Origin: Undaria pinnatifida
Taxonomy: Eukaryota > Sar > Phaeophyceae > Laminariales > Alariaceae
Reading direction: 5' to 3'
Length of the DNA stretch: 64,000 nt
Assembly (NCBI GenBank): GCA_012845835.1
Contig: JABAKD010000013.1
Location: forward strand, 14,283,665 to 14,347,664
Position numbers and translations under genes: made by a program. Below the pieces are notes generated by a model. That model was not told the origin of the DNA, made no database searches, and saw nothing but the letters and a program-made list of their open reading frames with translations. The first letter of the stretch is position 1, and the number at the start of each line of letters is the position of its first letter. This document shows, in pieces, positions 21,271 through 34,392 of this stretch.

Positions 21271-24200
21271 CCTTTCTGCCCCTGGTTTCGCTGCAAATTG
21301 GCTACAGCATGGATGGAAAGAGGTGACCGACACGATACGAGCCAGTTACGCGCCAGATTTAAAGCGATGACCCATCAAAAAGATGAGAAGTGACGGACCC
21401 GCGGCGCGCGCCTTTTCGCGCGAATGCACCACGCCGGGTAGCACGGGCGAGACATGTTTCGCGCGGGTGTGGCCGATCTCGGGCACGGACGAGTACTCCT
21501 TGCTCCCGAACGCTGCCCCCAACAGCCGGAGCTCCGTACGGCGAGGCACGCAGGAAGGCGGTGCTGTCATTGCGGGCTCTTGCCCGAATACATACGCACC
21601 AGGGCAGTCAGTTTCGGGAGTTTCATGAGGCGTTCCGGTGTTTTTTGTTTTGTTCGATCTCGTCGTCGTCACTGGTGTGCGTGGCACCTGGTATATATTA
21701 AGTCCTGTTAACGGGGCAACGTGCGCTGTCGTTCCTTTTTTATTACTATTTTTTTTGCCTTCATTTTGATGATGTCTAGTGTCGTCTAGTGTGTTTTGAT
21801 CAGATTCCCCTATTGATGAGAGAACACAAGTAAACGTCGCTAAACCAACTAATGTCGCTCACGTTTCTGGGGCGTTGGTATAGAAAAAGAGCCACCAGCG
21901 AAGTGCCTCGATGACTGACCTCAAGGCGCGAAGTGACTCGCTGGCCTCAGGGCATTTGCTGCTGTACGATGGGTTGTGACCGTGAAGCGTGTTTTTTGTT
22001 TTTTGCTTTACCCCGTGTGGGGTTGGGTGGGCTTGTCGGGGGAGAGGTGCGGGGTTGCGCACGCCCTCACCACATGTCTCTGTTCGTTCTAAGACGCTGG
22101 CAAGCTCTTGCTTTCGGCCCGGGCGACTACTGTCCACCACGCAAGATAACACACAAGATAACACACCCCCTCGGGTGGTTTTCCGAACCGATTTTCTCAA
22201 AATATGGTTGGCACACAACAGCGAAATGGCGGTTTTGGGAAGATCTCGTCGAGATATTGCCGTAGGCGCATCGCTCGGCGATTTTATTTTTATATTTGTC
22301 GAGAAAATCGGCTTCGAATCCTGTCGAGGGGGCGTGCTATCTTGCGTGTGTACGTAGCTGTGGCGGGGGGGCGTACAGCTCTTTGGTGCTTCGTCACGCG
22401 CGCGCCTACGTGCTCAGCTTTTTTTTTTTTCCCGCTGGTTTGGTCGGTTCTATTACCATTTTCTTCCTGGTTTGAGTGCCCGGCCGGTGATGTGTACACG
22501 CCCTTCGTCTATTTGGAGATGCGTTCGCTTCGTCCTCGTTAGGTGTGCGGGCAGGACGTGTTTATTGCAGCTGCCCTACCCTCGTCCTGTGAGGAGTGTG
22601 TCGGCGGTTTTGAGAGTTAGCGTCGGAGCATCGCCGCCTGACGCCCCGCCAGACGGCAGAGAAGAAGCGGCACCTACAGTACAGTATCTGTAGGCGAGGT
22701 TGCCTTTAGTGATGCGGCTCGCGTCGTTCTCCCGATACCGCTTTGATGTGTTCCCAAGGGGAGGGGGGGGCGCATGCCTTCTAGAGGGAGAGAGAGATGT
22801 CCGTCTTGACAAGGAAATGGTGCTACAGGCGCCGATCGACGGCGGCTTCTTGACTGTTATTTATCCGCGATTTCGCAACGCGAGGGCTAGGGTGTTGTTG
22901 GCCCTTTTTTATTTTGCCTTTGTTTTGTACGGGATATGAAACTACCGCCGGCCCTGTCGTTTCTGCATTGTGCCCTTTTAAGCACGGCGGCATTGTTCCC
23001 AGCAGACTCGATGAAGGGGCGGCTCGACCAGCACCCTCCCCGTCTTTTGTTCCAAACTGTATATTGTCTAGTGTTTCTGTAGCTCTGCCATAGCGTTGCC
23101 TTGCGCGCGAACAGGAGCTCGGCGTGTCTTTCGCTCGGTCAGGGATGGGACGTTTTGTTTTTTATTGGCGCGTAGGCGCGCAGATGCGTTTATGTCGTTA
23201 TCATCGGACCTCAACCACAACAACCACGCCCCTAGGTTGTTGCTCTATCGGACGTCCAGCAATTTCAAGTTACAGTACGAGATATTTCCGTTTTTTTCAA
23301 ATCGTTATCTGATCGGATCATGCTCTTCAGCGCTGACAAGTGCGGGTTTGTGAATGGTCGGCCGACGACTTTATGGCACCGAGAGAAGTCCTCCATTTGC
23401 GATCTGCCAGACCCGACTTTTGTCAAACTTTCACGGCAACCTGTTGTGTAGGAGTAAGCAACAGTATGATTCCCCGCGTAAACGAACAGTAGCGTGTCTC
23501 CGTCTGCCTCACTCGCACCGTTGCTACCGGTTCTGTTTCCTCGGCGCGAGATCGATTTCACCCGCGCACGTGCTTCGCTGCATCCGCCCCGCCACTGTTT
23601 GCCGTGGACTTTTAATCCCAGGCTTTAGTTTGCTTCGTGCTGGTTTTGGGTATGGGCATGTTTTGCGACGCGAAAGAGGGCAGTCAGGGTTTGATGGCGT
23701 CGTGGGAGTGTTTTTCTGGTGTTTTCATTAATTTTGATTCACGCGTTTTGGTGAGACAGTATAAAATGGATCGGTTGTTGCTCGAGTCAAAAGGCAGCGA
23801 CGGCGAGGTATGCATCGGCTTGCAATACGGTGTCGCGTGGTGTTAATTTAGGTGGTGGGCGGATGTTTTATTTGAGGAGGTGCTGCGTTCGTATCTTAAG
23901 CGCGGGGCGTTGGCGAAAATTTAGGGCATGAATGTGTCCGCGTGTGTTTAGAAGTGCTTAATTGTGGTGATAGCGTGGTGCCGAGGAGTTGCCATCTTTT
24001 GTCTATAGCAGCGAGCGGGTTGCAGCAGGTGAAAACGTAGACTATTAATATTACAGCAAGCGGTATATCCGTACCTGGTATTATTATTTTTATTCCTCCT
24101 CTTTATGATTTTGTGTGTACTAATGTTTCAGTTTTTCGCTGTTTTTGCGGCGGTCGGCGCTGGTGCGTTGACTCTACTGCTTGAAAAGAGTAGGTAAAGC

Positions 24201-24388
24201 GCATTTTGAAAGGAAGGGCAACTGACTTGACTTGTGGCCATTCCGTGGCTGCAAGCGTTATCTCACGTGTGACACCAAACACCGGTGAGAATGCGAAGCA
24301 TTTGCCAGCTAAACCCTACCATTCGATACGAGATTGGAACCGGAGCTAAACGAAGCCGTATGGAGGGCAAGCTGCATTCCAATCGATT

Positions 24389-24540
24389 GACACGAAGACA
24401 GCGCCCCATATAAGCTCGCTTCGGGATGGAACTCTGTTGATGTGCTTTCTACTTTCTACCACATGGATACAAAGACAACGCCCCATAAAGGCTCTTCGGG
24501 GTGGAAACGCTGTTGGTGTGCTCTTTCTACTCTCTACCAT
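24389..24540. repeat. 76-bp diverged tandem duplication
   Basis: GACACGAAGACAGCGCCCCA (24389) and GATACAAAGACAACGCCCCA (about 24465) open two copies. Both continue through GCTC, CTTCGGG, CTCTGTTG or GCTGTTGG, and TTTCTAC.CTCTACCA. Confidence 0.8.
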
Positions 24541-25152
24541 TGTGGCCGCTCACCTCATCGTCCATGTTGCGCAGCTCCTCATCGATGGCTGATGAGTAAA
24601 TGGTGACCAAGCGCAGTCCATAAATGACACTTGGCTGTTGAGGACTTGCGATATTATCTGAAGTGCGCCCTGTACATATATATGCGACCTGGCTCAGCTT
24701 CGAAAAACTAGTTGATAGTCAAGGCTGTTCATTCCTCGTCACATTTTATTTTGTACTCCGAACACAATACCATCCATTACCATCCATGCACACGGGCTTA
24801 GGGTCAAGTTGGGAGTAATATATTAAAGGCAAGCATATTTCAACCTTTTTGTCGAAGCAGGGGCTAGGTCTACACACAAGCCTTCATGAGCCCTGCAATT
24901 ATGTCCAGCATGGTGCTTGATAACGCAGTCGGCAGCCGCGCTTTGCTGCGTGGTACGCGCTTCGACGAAAAGCACAAGCAAGTTGTCGAGGATCAAGCTT
25001 GAAACTCGGCTGGCTATCGATCAAGCCGTTTTACTCTGTCGCCTGACGATAATTCGTGGGGTTCATGGTTCTTCACAAACTTCACAGGTTCCTTGGAGCG
25101 AACGGACACTCACTACGGCATACTCAAAATTGTTTTTTAGTAATCTGCTACA

Positions 25153-25286
25153 TATGCACTGGTGATTATGTTGCACCAAGTACCTGGTACGCATTCACGA
25201 GTACGCACGGAACGGATATATGCACTGGTGATGATATTGCACCAGGAACCAGGTACGTATTTACGAGTACGCACGGAGCGGATTCT
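25153..25286. repeat. 67-bp tandem duplication
   Basis: Copies at 25153-25219 and 25220-25286 share ATGCACTGGTGAT, ATTGCACCA, CAGGTAC or CTGGTAC, and CGAGTACGCACGGA.CGGAT. Each contains a TACCTGGTA-like motif. Confidence 0.85.
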
Positions 25287-26996
25287 AGAAGCACGGGAGT
25301 ACAGACCACGACCTCTTGTAGAGATCCTGCCACATGTCTTGGCCTGAACTGGCTCGATTGTTCGACTCGCCACAGAGTCAGTCCTAAACAGAGGAAGGGC
25401 GTTCAATATATACTAATAGTCTACAGTAAGCGCCCGATCTCCTAAATGCGGCGCACGCGTCGTGGGTCCGAACTATTCGGACAGCATCCCAGGGTTCCAA
25501 CGATAAAGAAGCACGTAGATGTAAACTTACTTGGTGTACGAGGTATACTGAATTTACAGGTTATGAGCCTCGGGCGCTCTTGTTACGGCGCCTTGGCTTC
25601 AGGATACTAGGAATACGATTATGCGTATCAGCTGTCCGCACCAAGCTAGATATGCGGAGATCCTAGAGTGTTGGTAGGGGTCGAGCCGTCGGAGGCTCCT
25701 TGCTGCATACTTGTGGAAAAGCAGCGGCATTCAACCGTTTGCTTAGTACGGTTTGCAGGTCTATGAAGGCCGCATACTAACGGGTTGATAATTCTTCATG
25801 TACCGACGTCCACCATGTGTTTACTAAGCACGGCCGATGGAAGCAAAAAAATAGTGAATCACTACTGTACACTGTCGCGCATAGTTCCTGTGCCTGCATA
25901 TCACCCATATCGTACGCATACCGCATCCCATTGCACTGTGTATCGCTCGAACGCCCGCTCCTCGCGTATACCGAGCTTGGAATCACCACATGCCGATAAT
26001 AAGAGTTTCTACACCATTCTCGGTATACTAATTGCAGGATACGGAATGGACACCGAGGGATCGGAAAACCAATACGGTACGGAGGATCCATGGGACGTGG
26101 GTGCCGCCGCTGTAGGCGTACAATAACTGTGAGAACGGGCCCAGAGGTGACGTGAGTGATATGTGGACCACTCGGAACCCGTTCGCAATATGGTGGAGAA
26201 TTCTCGTGGGATCACCTTTGTTATCGAGGCCTTTCGCTCTGCAATACAGCCCGCCCCCCCTTCCTGCGATGTATTATACTCGTGCCCACACCTCATTTAC
26301 TTTTGCGGAAGGCATAGGCTTCTTAAAAGGCGGACCATGGCCTCGGTACCACCGTCCGGGTAACGGTTTGCATTGGGCCGAGAGGGCTGCGGACCTAGCA
26401 CCGACGTCATACTTGACTTGTGTCTCTCGCGAGGTAAAGGTATAGACTAACGAGTGCTCGTATTATTTACCTCGACGGAGCAGCAGTCTGTCAGACGTCT
26501 ATCACCTATAATAGCATTATTGTAGTGCAGCGCCCAATAAAGTTCGTGACGAGGAGCTGGTTCACAGTGTGCCGGAATTTTCCTTTATGGGCGGTCGTAT
26601 GAGCGATTTTCCGCACTTAAAATGGTACCAGATATGTTTCAAGAGACATATTAGCAATTGTCGGGTTTTCAGACGACCACAGACAGCTGCGGGGGACACT
26701 GCCCCTTTTTATGGTATACCAGTACCACAGGATTTAGTACTCTTACTTGGCAAAATGATACCAGCGTTACGGCTGGAGGAGACTGGACAAAGGAAACTAA
26801 GACCCCAAGACTAAGAGTGCCGGAATGGCCAGACGGACCAGGTTAGGCGACGCGTGGTTTTCCACTTCTCCCCACAAAGAGTTGTTCGTCATATTACGTG
26901 AGACGATACTAAATAGACCCTACAAACAATACGTGCGAACACCCGTTAAGTGTGTACCGCAATAGGACGACACTAGTAGGCGGAAATACCATACTG

Positions 26997-28440
26997 TTAT
27001 AAGGCTTAGTTTGGGTAAGCTACGTATTGATTGGTTAACCTTTTGCAAGTGGTCAAACAGACTAGTACCACCCCACTATTTCCTTAACAAACGGTGTCGT
27101 CGTCGACAGACCATGGTTTTTCTTGGGTCGTGGTTGCAAATCCCACATCCGCCATACATAATAAACTTATTCAGACTTTCCCCATGTCGAACTTGAAAAA
27201 CACTCTCCCCGGTATCCCCAGGAAATGAAACGGCTTGGATAAATGACAGGTCCGCCCGCATATCCGGCCGACCTGCTATCCCGCCGTTTCTGAATCAGGG
27301 GGGGAAAGTATTGTAAGGCTTAGTTTGGGTAAGCTATTGGTTAACCTTTTGCAAGTGGTCAAACGGACTAATACCCCACTAATTCCTTAACAAACGGTGT
27401 CGTCGACAGACCATGGATCTTTTGGGTCGTGGGTTCAAATCCAACATCCACCATAATTATAATAAACTTATTCAGACTTTCCCCATCCATGTCGAACTTG
27501 AAAACACTCTCCCCGGTATCTCCAGGAAATGAAACGGCTTGGATAAATGACAGGTCCGTGTTAAGGTATTAGTGGGGTATTAGTCCGTTTGACCACTTGC
27601 AACTGGTTAACCAATAGCTTACCCAAACTAAGCCTTATAACACTCTCCCCCCCTGAAACGGCGGGATAGCAGGTCGGCCGGATAAACGGGCGGACCTGTC
27701 AATATATCCAAGCCGTTTAATTTCCTGGGTATACCGGGGAGAATATTTTTCAAGTTCGCCATGGGAAAATCTGAAAAAGTTTATTATGGTGGATGTGGGG
27801 ATCGAACCCACGACCCAAAAACCCATGGTCTGTCGACGACGCCATTTGTTAAGGTATTAGTGGGGTATTAGTCCGTTTGACCACTTGCAAAAGGTTAACC
27901 AATAGCTTACCCAAACTAAGCCTTATAACACTCTCCCCCCCTGAAACGGCGGGATAGCAGGTCGGCCGGATATACGGCGGTCACCAAGATGGGTAGTGTA
28001 GTACCAACACCAGCTGTAGAAAAATGTGCACGCCCACAGTCAAATAGAAAGGCTGTTTGCCCCCGTGTTAACCGCAGAAACTCCGCCCAGGCTGGGGGAG
28101 GTAGCACAGGAGAGCGTCGCCCAAAACGCCCACGCTCATCGGACAACGGACTGCAGTTCTGCTCCAAGCTTTCACAAGCTGTATATCAGCTGTTAGGTGT
28201 ACACAAGCTTGCTACAAGCTCCTACCATCCCAACTGTAACGGGGGCGTTGAGCGGGTAAATCACACTATGGCACAAATGCTGGCTATGGACATCCGCCCG
28301 TATATCCGGCCGACCTGCTATCCCGCCGTTTCAGGGGGGAAGAGTGTTATAAGGCTTAGTTTGGGTAAGTAAGCTATTGGTCAAACGGACTACTATCATC
28401 AATAACACCCCACTGTTTCCTTAACAATGCATCGCACAAT
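26997..28440. mobile_element. Cluster of direct and inverted 314-bp units with a tRNA-like segment
   Basis: The unit begins TTATAAGGCTTAGTTTGGG, contains GGTCAAACGGACTAATACCC, then GGGTCGTGGGTTCAAATCC and CATCCACCA, and ends CCCGCCGTTTCAGGGGGGG. Direct units lie at 26997-27311 and 27312-27556 (truncated), inverted ones at 27557-27980, and a partial direct one at 28288-28435. The TGGTGGATGTGGGGATCGAA strand could be a retroelement primer-binding site; the other strand looks like the 3' half of a tRNA. No complete cloverleaf was found. Confidence 0.65.
28139..28289 (+). pseudogene. Ty3/gypsy-type integrase core fragment
   Basis: The frame reads SDNGLQFCSKLSQAVYQLLG, then HKLATSSYHPNCNG and VERVNHTMAQML. 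This is the second half of a retrotransposon integrase core: the SDNG aspartate and the YHP..NG..ER glutamate are the second and third catalytic residues. The first catalytic aspartate is not present upstream, and the fragment runs at its 3' end into a 314-bp repeat unit. It is a remnant, not a working gene. Confidence 0.8.
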
Positions 28441-29650
28441 TTGGGTTGCACAGAGAGCACCACCAGTGAGTGGTTGATTTCGCCCCAGTAGGCTGATGAT
28501 TCGGTTGCTGTGAGTTAAGGTGCTCTATCTACCAGCGGGAGCGTGATGCGCGGAATCCAGATATATATATGTCGTTGATGGTAACCACATTTTTCGGCTC
28601 GTTATTTATTTGTTTTTTTCCTGGATCCAGTAGGAGAGGCCTCGGGATCGAGCAAAAAGCACAATTAATTATTGATAGGATCGAGCAACGAGCAACATAA
28701 AATGGGGTCTCGAACTCAAGGAACACTTGATCACCACCTCTCTATTTCCTCCTTACTCCAGCCATCGTCCGCATGCGACGCATAAATCGATCCCCAACCA
28801 CAAAAATCGCACGAAATGGCAGAGGAAAAACACGCGTACGTGCGTTTAGCTAGACCCTTTTAGAGCCCCAAACCCTCTAATACTAATTCCAAGTAATAAG
28901 TAATGTATCCCCCAAAACGGGTTCCCAGTAGTTCTACATGTAAAGGCGTGAAAAGGGCAGTCCAGGTGGGAGCACACCCTACTCCAAGGGGGGAAAACGA
29001 GTGACAAAAAAACGATCTAAACTAATCTGTCTCGATTGGAGACGTTTTTTTGTCCGTGGATGAAAATAAACGCTGTGATAATACTTGTATTGCGTGCCGA
29101 TTTGTTCAGTCACCATGCCTGTCGTTTAGAGAGTCGATTTTTTGTTTTGGCGGTCGACGAAAGAGGTGTTGTTGGTTGGTGATGGGATTCTAGACTGCAC
29201 TCTCATTCACCCGCGGATAAAACGATAGCAGCTAGCAGTGCGGGCAGTGGGCAGGAATCTGGGACGACTCCGCTGTCGGTAGTCGACACATACTACGCGC
29301 CATGACACGGAAGGAGTTCGTAGAGGTGCACACTATATTTTTTTTCCGATGCCCTTAACAAAATGAGGACCTCTATCTATGCCCCACCCCAAAGTTGATT
29401 CTGACTGAACTGAAAGACTTTGCAACCCGATGAACAAACAAAACCATCACATACATGGTGCCATGCCATGGCCTACAGTAGTACCGCCTCGTTGTCACTA
29501 TAATCCTTCAAGACCATCCTGGCTCCTCGAGGGCACTCTGAGGTGTTCCGTCATCGTTGATCCTCTAGAGTGCGGTTACGCGCACAACCCACCTCGGGGT
29601 GTATCTCCACCCTGTGTCACCTCATTATACCCAAGAGAAACCTGCGAAGA
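28440..29650. other. Non-coding spacer between retroelement pieces
   Basis: No supported coding. The only recognisable element is the small inverted-repeat relic at 28854-28958. Confidence 0.4.
28854..28958. repeat. MITE-like copy, AACCC(C)TTTA family
   Basis: It starts ACCCTTTTAGAGCCCC and ends GGCGTGAAAAGGG. The middle TAATACTAATTCCAAGTAAT and CCCCCAAAACGGG match the copy at 36329. Confidence 0.65.
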
Positions 29651-29652
29651 GA

Positions 29653-29960
29653 TGTTAAGGAATTAATGGGGTATTAGTCCGTTTGACAGCTTGCAAAAAA
29701 AGGTTAACCAATAGCTTACCCAAACTAAGCCTTATAACACTCTCCCCCCCTGAAACGGCGGGATAGTAGGTCGGCCGGATATACGGGCGGACCTGTCATT
29801 TATCCAAGCCGTTTCATTTCCTGGGAATACCGGGGAGAGTGTTTTTCAAGTTCGACATGGGGAAAGTCTGAGTAAGTTTATTATGGTGGGTGTGGGATTT
29901 GAACCCGCGACCCAAGAAAAAACATGGTCTGACGACGACACCAACCATTTGTTATCTTAA
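29653..29960 (-). mobile_element. 314-bp unit with tRNA-like segment, isolated inverted copy
   Basis: Reverse orientation of the unit described at 26997. It contains TATGGTGGGTGTGGGATTTG followed by AACCCGCGACCCAAG, and a full set of flanking motifs (CCTTATAACACTCTCCCC, TTCCTGGGAATACCGGGGAG). It lies directly before the second integrase remnant. Confidence 0.75.
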
Positions 29961-29984
29961 CAGAGACTACAGTCAGTCCCACAA

Positions 29985-30420
29985 TTGGCGTCGTCGGCAG
30001 CGAAACGGTATTTGGCGCATAGGTTTATAACCTCCGAAACTTGTTCGGGAGAAAAGGTAGTGTCATTGTGCAAGCACGTCATGACCTTCCAGTGTCTGGT
30101 GGTCACCAGGCATTTAAAGCGATGTTTGATGAGAGTTCGAGACCGTTATTGGTGGCCGACAACGAGATATCCAGTCTTATTGCACTATTAATAGTTGTGA
30201 TGCCTGCCAACGTCGGAAAACTCCACACCGCCGGACACCGTCAGTTACCAACAGAGGCGGCCATGTACCAGTAGAGCGACCATTCGAACGAGCGTTTGCT
30301 ATCGATCGTGTGGGAAATAAAACGGTTTCACAAGGGTGCAAATATGTATGTGTTGTCAGTGATTGACCATCTGACACGTTTTGTCGTGACGTATCGAACA
30401 ACAACAAAAAACACACTCCG
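29985..30420 (+). pseudogene. Frameshifted retroelement H2C2 and integrase N-terminal part
   Basis: One frame gives HDLPVSGGHQAFKAMF, a shifted frame gives DRYWWPT, and a third gives YVLSVIDHLTRFVVTY. These fit the H...GGH zinc-binding region, the (R)YYWP motif and the first catalytic aspartate (VIDHLTR) of a Ty3/gypsy integrase. The pieces are in different frames with stops, so the gene is dead. It holds the part of integrase missing from 28139-28289, but lies downstream of it. Confidence 0.7.
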
Positions 30421-31929
30421 AAGAAACAAGAATGGCATTTTTTTCCGACCATGTGTGGGGTTAAGGAGCGCTCCGCCATACACGTCAAACACAAGAAAAA
30501 AAAAAACATTTCAGACGAAACAAAACGTGCTGTTATTATACCTCTGTCGTGGTACGTAGCACGTGTCACACTGTCAGTCTTGATTCGGGAGAAACGCCAA
30601 CTCAGTTTCTTTTAGGATAGGATGCAAACACCCTACGGTATGAATGTTATTACTATTAATAGCGACAGTAGTTGTTGACGCTGGGGAGGGGGGTGGTCAA
30701 CAAATAAATCAAGCAGAAACAGCAGCAACGAACGAAAGACAACCTAGCCTTCACACCACCAGAAGAAATTAACTGCCGCGACCTGGTGTGCTCATCCTAA
30801 ACGGCGCAACCAAATATTAAGCGTGTCGGCACAGCGCAGCGCTCAATCAACTATCTATCTGGTGCTGCATGCTGGGTTAGGCCTCTCATCATGACTACTG
30901 TTTTTCTCGTGTACCGTCGGCACTGCACCGGCATAAAAACAGGCTTTCATGCATACAACGGATATACCTGGCAGAGACGTTTACAAAAGGAGGCGGACGC
31001 AAGATCGAACTTGCTCGCTACCATTATCGACGCCACCTATTGTTATTATTATTATTATCATCATTATCATTATATTACTATTACGGAGGCGCTGCCTTAT
31101 GTAGGTAAAATTGGGTCAAATGGGAAAGAGGGTGCGTTGTGGCCATCCAATCAGCGTCCTATCCGTCCTTTCGATCCCAACTAGCCAATGCCTGCCTACC
31201 AGAACAAAAAAAAAAACAAGTTGTTCGGGACGAAAGAGTCCCGACAAAAAGAGATCCCGTTAACTGGGAGTGTACTGCAAAAATGATCCACACTGATGGC
31301 AAGCAGAGTTGCCCTAAAACGTGGACGCACTGATACAGGGTTTTCCAACTCCCCCCACGACGTGATTCTTGGGGGGGGGGGGGGACGAGGAGTTGACTCG
31401 TTCACTCACTACGGGGAGCACTGTATATCTGATATAGGAAACAAGTGGAACACAAACGAAAAAACAAAGAATCACACAATGGTGGGCTCAAGGCGGTTGT
31501 TTGCACCAAGACACAAGACACCGGTACGTAGGTTATCAAATATATATAATGTTCCTCGCTTCTTCTATATATGAAGCCCATCAATATTACTCAACAACCT
31601 TGCTGGGCTAAACAAGGACGTCAGCCGCACAAACACCCGGCACAGACAGACCGACCAACCCCTCGTTCACTGAACACCCTACCCCGCAAGCAAAGCGGCC
31701 ATGCCACGCCTGCTTACCCCTACTTTTGTTTTATTTCCCCTCAAAAGACATGAAAAAATGCACAAAGCACGCAGCCCATGATCACGCACCATGCAAACCT
31801 AACGGAGCGCGTCGCCCAGCGTCCGCGCGCATGATAACGCATCATGCAACAACCTAGAGTCACACGTCGCTCATCCAGTGTACGCGCGCACACGAGGTAA
31901 ACAATGTGCGCGTCCTCTCCATGATTATA

Positions 31930-32230
31930 ACCGGTCGCTCTCTTCTCTGCACGGACTCGCACAGGGAGCGCATGGTTCGCAACTCTTCTTGCCCTCTCCT
32001 TCGCAAGGCCTCACACAAGGAGCGCAACTCTTCATTCTCGCTATATATCAACTTTGTTAGGCCTCATACAAGGAGCGCATGATCGTTAGCCTCCCTATCC
32101 GGCCTCGAAATGGTGCGCACGTCTTCCTGCTCGCTCGTTTGCAAGACCGCACAAGGAGCGCATGAGTTGTAAGTCTTCCTGCTCCCTCGTACACAAGACC
32201 TCACACAACGAACACACGATTTCCTAAGTC
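31930..32230. repeat. Minisatellite of about 57-60 bp, partly open on the minus strand
   Basis: About five units with (C)ACA(A)GGAGCGCA and CTTC(T/C)TGC(T/C)C. On the minus strand the units encode variants of MRSLCE.L..R.QEELRT, open from 32051 to 31860 but frameshifted further upstream. It could be the decayed exon of a repeat protein or plain minisatellite DNA. Confidence 0.55.
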
Positions 32231-34392
32231 CCCCCACCTGGTCCTAAGCAAGGCGGGCATTTATCCCAAGTCTCGCTCGCTGCACCATCTCCGTCCCTAC
32301 CCTGATATCTATCTACCGCTACCCACAAAAACCGAGCGACAGCGAACGGTCTTCGTTTTCCGTTCATTTTCGATTCGGGCTTGTTCTCGATGGGCTGGTC
32401 GCGCGTAGTTTATACCTAACCCTAGCTTCCGCCTCCCGTTTACACATAGAAACATGGAACCTAGGCGCTCTTAAAAGCGCACGGGTGGGCATGGCGCAAA
32501 AACAAAGAAATAATAACGAATGGGTATCGCAGGGCAGGAAACAGAAAATAAAACTCAAGACTTCTCCTTCCTGCGCCAATACACGATACCCCACGAGGTA
32601 GGCACACGTACTATGTAGTAGCAGCGATCCCCCTTGTGCGCGTGGACGACGGGTAGTGCCTCTCCCTCCAAACCACGATGAGATAACACACCCCGTGAGT
32701 AAATAAAACCATCACCAGCCTGCCTTGCACGAAAAGATAGGGCCTCTCCAGGCACCACACGCCCCCACATAACTACCCCCCATCGGTGCTAGGCCTCTCT
32801 CCGCCGCCGACATCAAAATCCAAAAAGAAAAAATAAGTTACCGGAGTAAAAAGAGCGACGCTTTCCTCTCATTCATATTTAGGTACAGTAGTAACAATTT
32901 GAGCGCGGGAAACTAAAGAGCAGCCTACTTTCTACCCGCTCCCAGTTTCCGTTCCCGTTCTCGACTTTCCCCGGCTGACTCCCCTCCCCCCCCCCCCCCC
33001 CCTCCCGCTCCCTCCAGGTTTCTATCGCCTGGAAACCGCTTTTCCGGCCACTAGGCCCCGCGTTCTGCGGCAGGTAGCATCCGAGACTATGAAACAAACA
33101 CAAAATGAACGATGCTACTGCTGCCCAGCCCAGTCCCCCCCCTCCCCCCCCCCCCCCCCCTAGGGCAATTTCAAATCCGAATCCGCCCCGCAGGGGCCCC
33201 CTGACACGATTGCACCGGTGAAAAAAGAGGCGTTTCGAGGGTGCCCACCGCCCGCGGTTGCTATGTACTAAAAACCGCACAGAACCGAACGAACATCATC
33301 TTGCCATCCGGGCCGTGTGATCTACGCATACGCCCCCCCTCCCCTCCCCTTCCCCAAACCGCCTCCATTTGATTTGATTGCAATCAGAGCCAACCAGACT
33401 ATGCAGCGCAGGGAAAAAACAGTCGCGAACAAGAACAACAATAACCCAACACCGCCCGGAGGGACGAGGCACAAGCATCATCCATCATCACGCACCATCC
33501 ACTAGCTGGGCGCAGCACGGTGCGTGCGGACGAAGGTCGACCCCGGTAATTTTTTTCGCGTATTGAGAGAGCCCCCAGTATCGAAAATTGTTATATTTCG
33601 GTGTGTGAAGAGTCAACAGTTTCTCTTGCCTTTGGTAACAAACCACTACACAAGTCGTGGGCCCCACGTTTTATTCCTGCGGAACCCGTTATCGCGGTGT
33701 TTCACGACAAGAAAAAGAAACACACACACTAACCAAAGACGCGCAACGGGCTTCTTCCTAGGCGACGGACAATATAACCTCAGGTGTGGACGGAGAGGGC
33801 ATGACGCAACGAACAAGAAAAAACAAGAGCAAACACCAAAAAGTAACTCGTCTGCTTACCGTCCCCCGTTCCCATATCCAGAAAACAGGCGCAGCCCTGC
33901 GGAGCGCCCCGCGCCCCGCGCGGGGCTAGCTAGCTAGCTAGAGTGGTCTACCCGGCCCCCACCATAAACGACACGCCCGCAATACACTCCGTACGATCAT
34001 ACCCGGTAGCTGAAGGCATCCACTAACCCAAGGCGGAAAAAAACTAAAGTATGATAGAATCGATTTATTTTATCACCAAGAAACGAAGAAAACAAAAACA
34101 ACAACAGAGAGGGGGGAGGGGGGGGGGGAATGTAACTCGGAATTTAATTGGAGGGGGGAGTGCCCTAACCAACACTCACTTACCTACGGTAACCGAAAAA
34201 CCACGCCAGGAGGGAGAAGGTGGGGGGGGGGGGGGCAAAGACACTCATGTACATGTACACGTACAACGCAACCCGACAGCCCCAAAAAACAAGCTGCTGA
34301 CAACCCTGCTCATGCGCTCTGAACGCTGTGACAGAGATGAAGCCAGCGAACAAACGAGCCAATTACCACGGAAAACGTCACGATCTCATGTT

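Larger units (their letters stand above)
17690..26990. other. Gene-poor, repeat-rich region
   Basis: No exon with recognisable similarity was found. The first part is dominated by repeat nests (18.1-21.3 kb). A GC-rich stretch at 21385-21630 is open in several frames but matches nothing I recognise. From 21.7 to 24.4 kb I see ordinary non-coding sequence. Two short tandem duplications lie at 24389-24540 and 25153-25286, and 25.3-26.9 kb shows nothing I can name. Confidence 0.4.

Noticed and set aside
21383-21628. GC-rich open frame (81 codons, ends PNTYAPGQSVSGVS)
   Set aside because: All three plus frames and one minus frame are open here and none matches a family I know. No clear acceptor or donor favours one frame.
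23765-23808. TATAAA followed by ATG and a short exon-like frame before GTATGC
   Set aside because: Fourteen codons without similarity or a partner exon are not enough.
26037-26125. Exon-like stretch after a CTAATTGCAG (ends DPWDVGAAAVGVQ)
   Set aside because: No upstream exon or family match; the acceptor alone is weak evidence.
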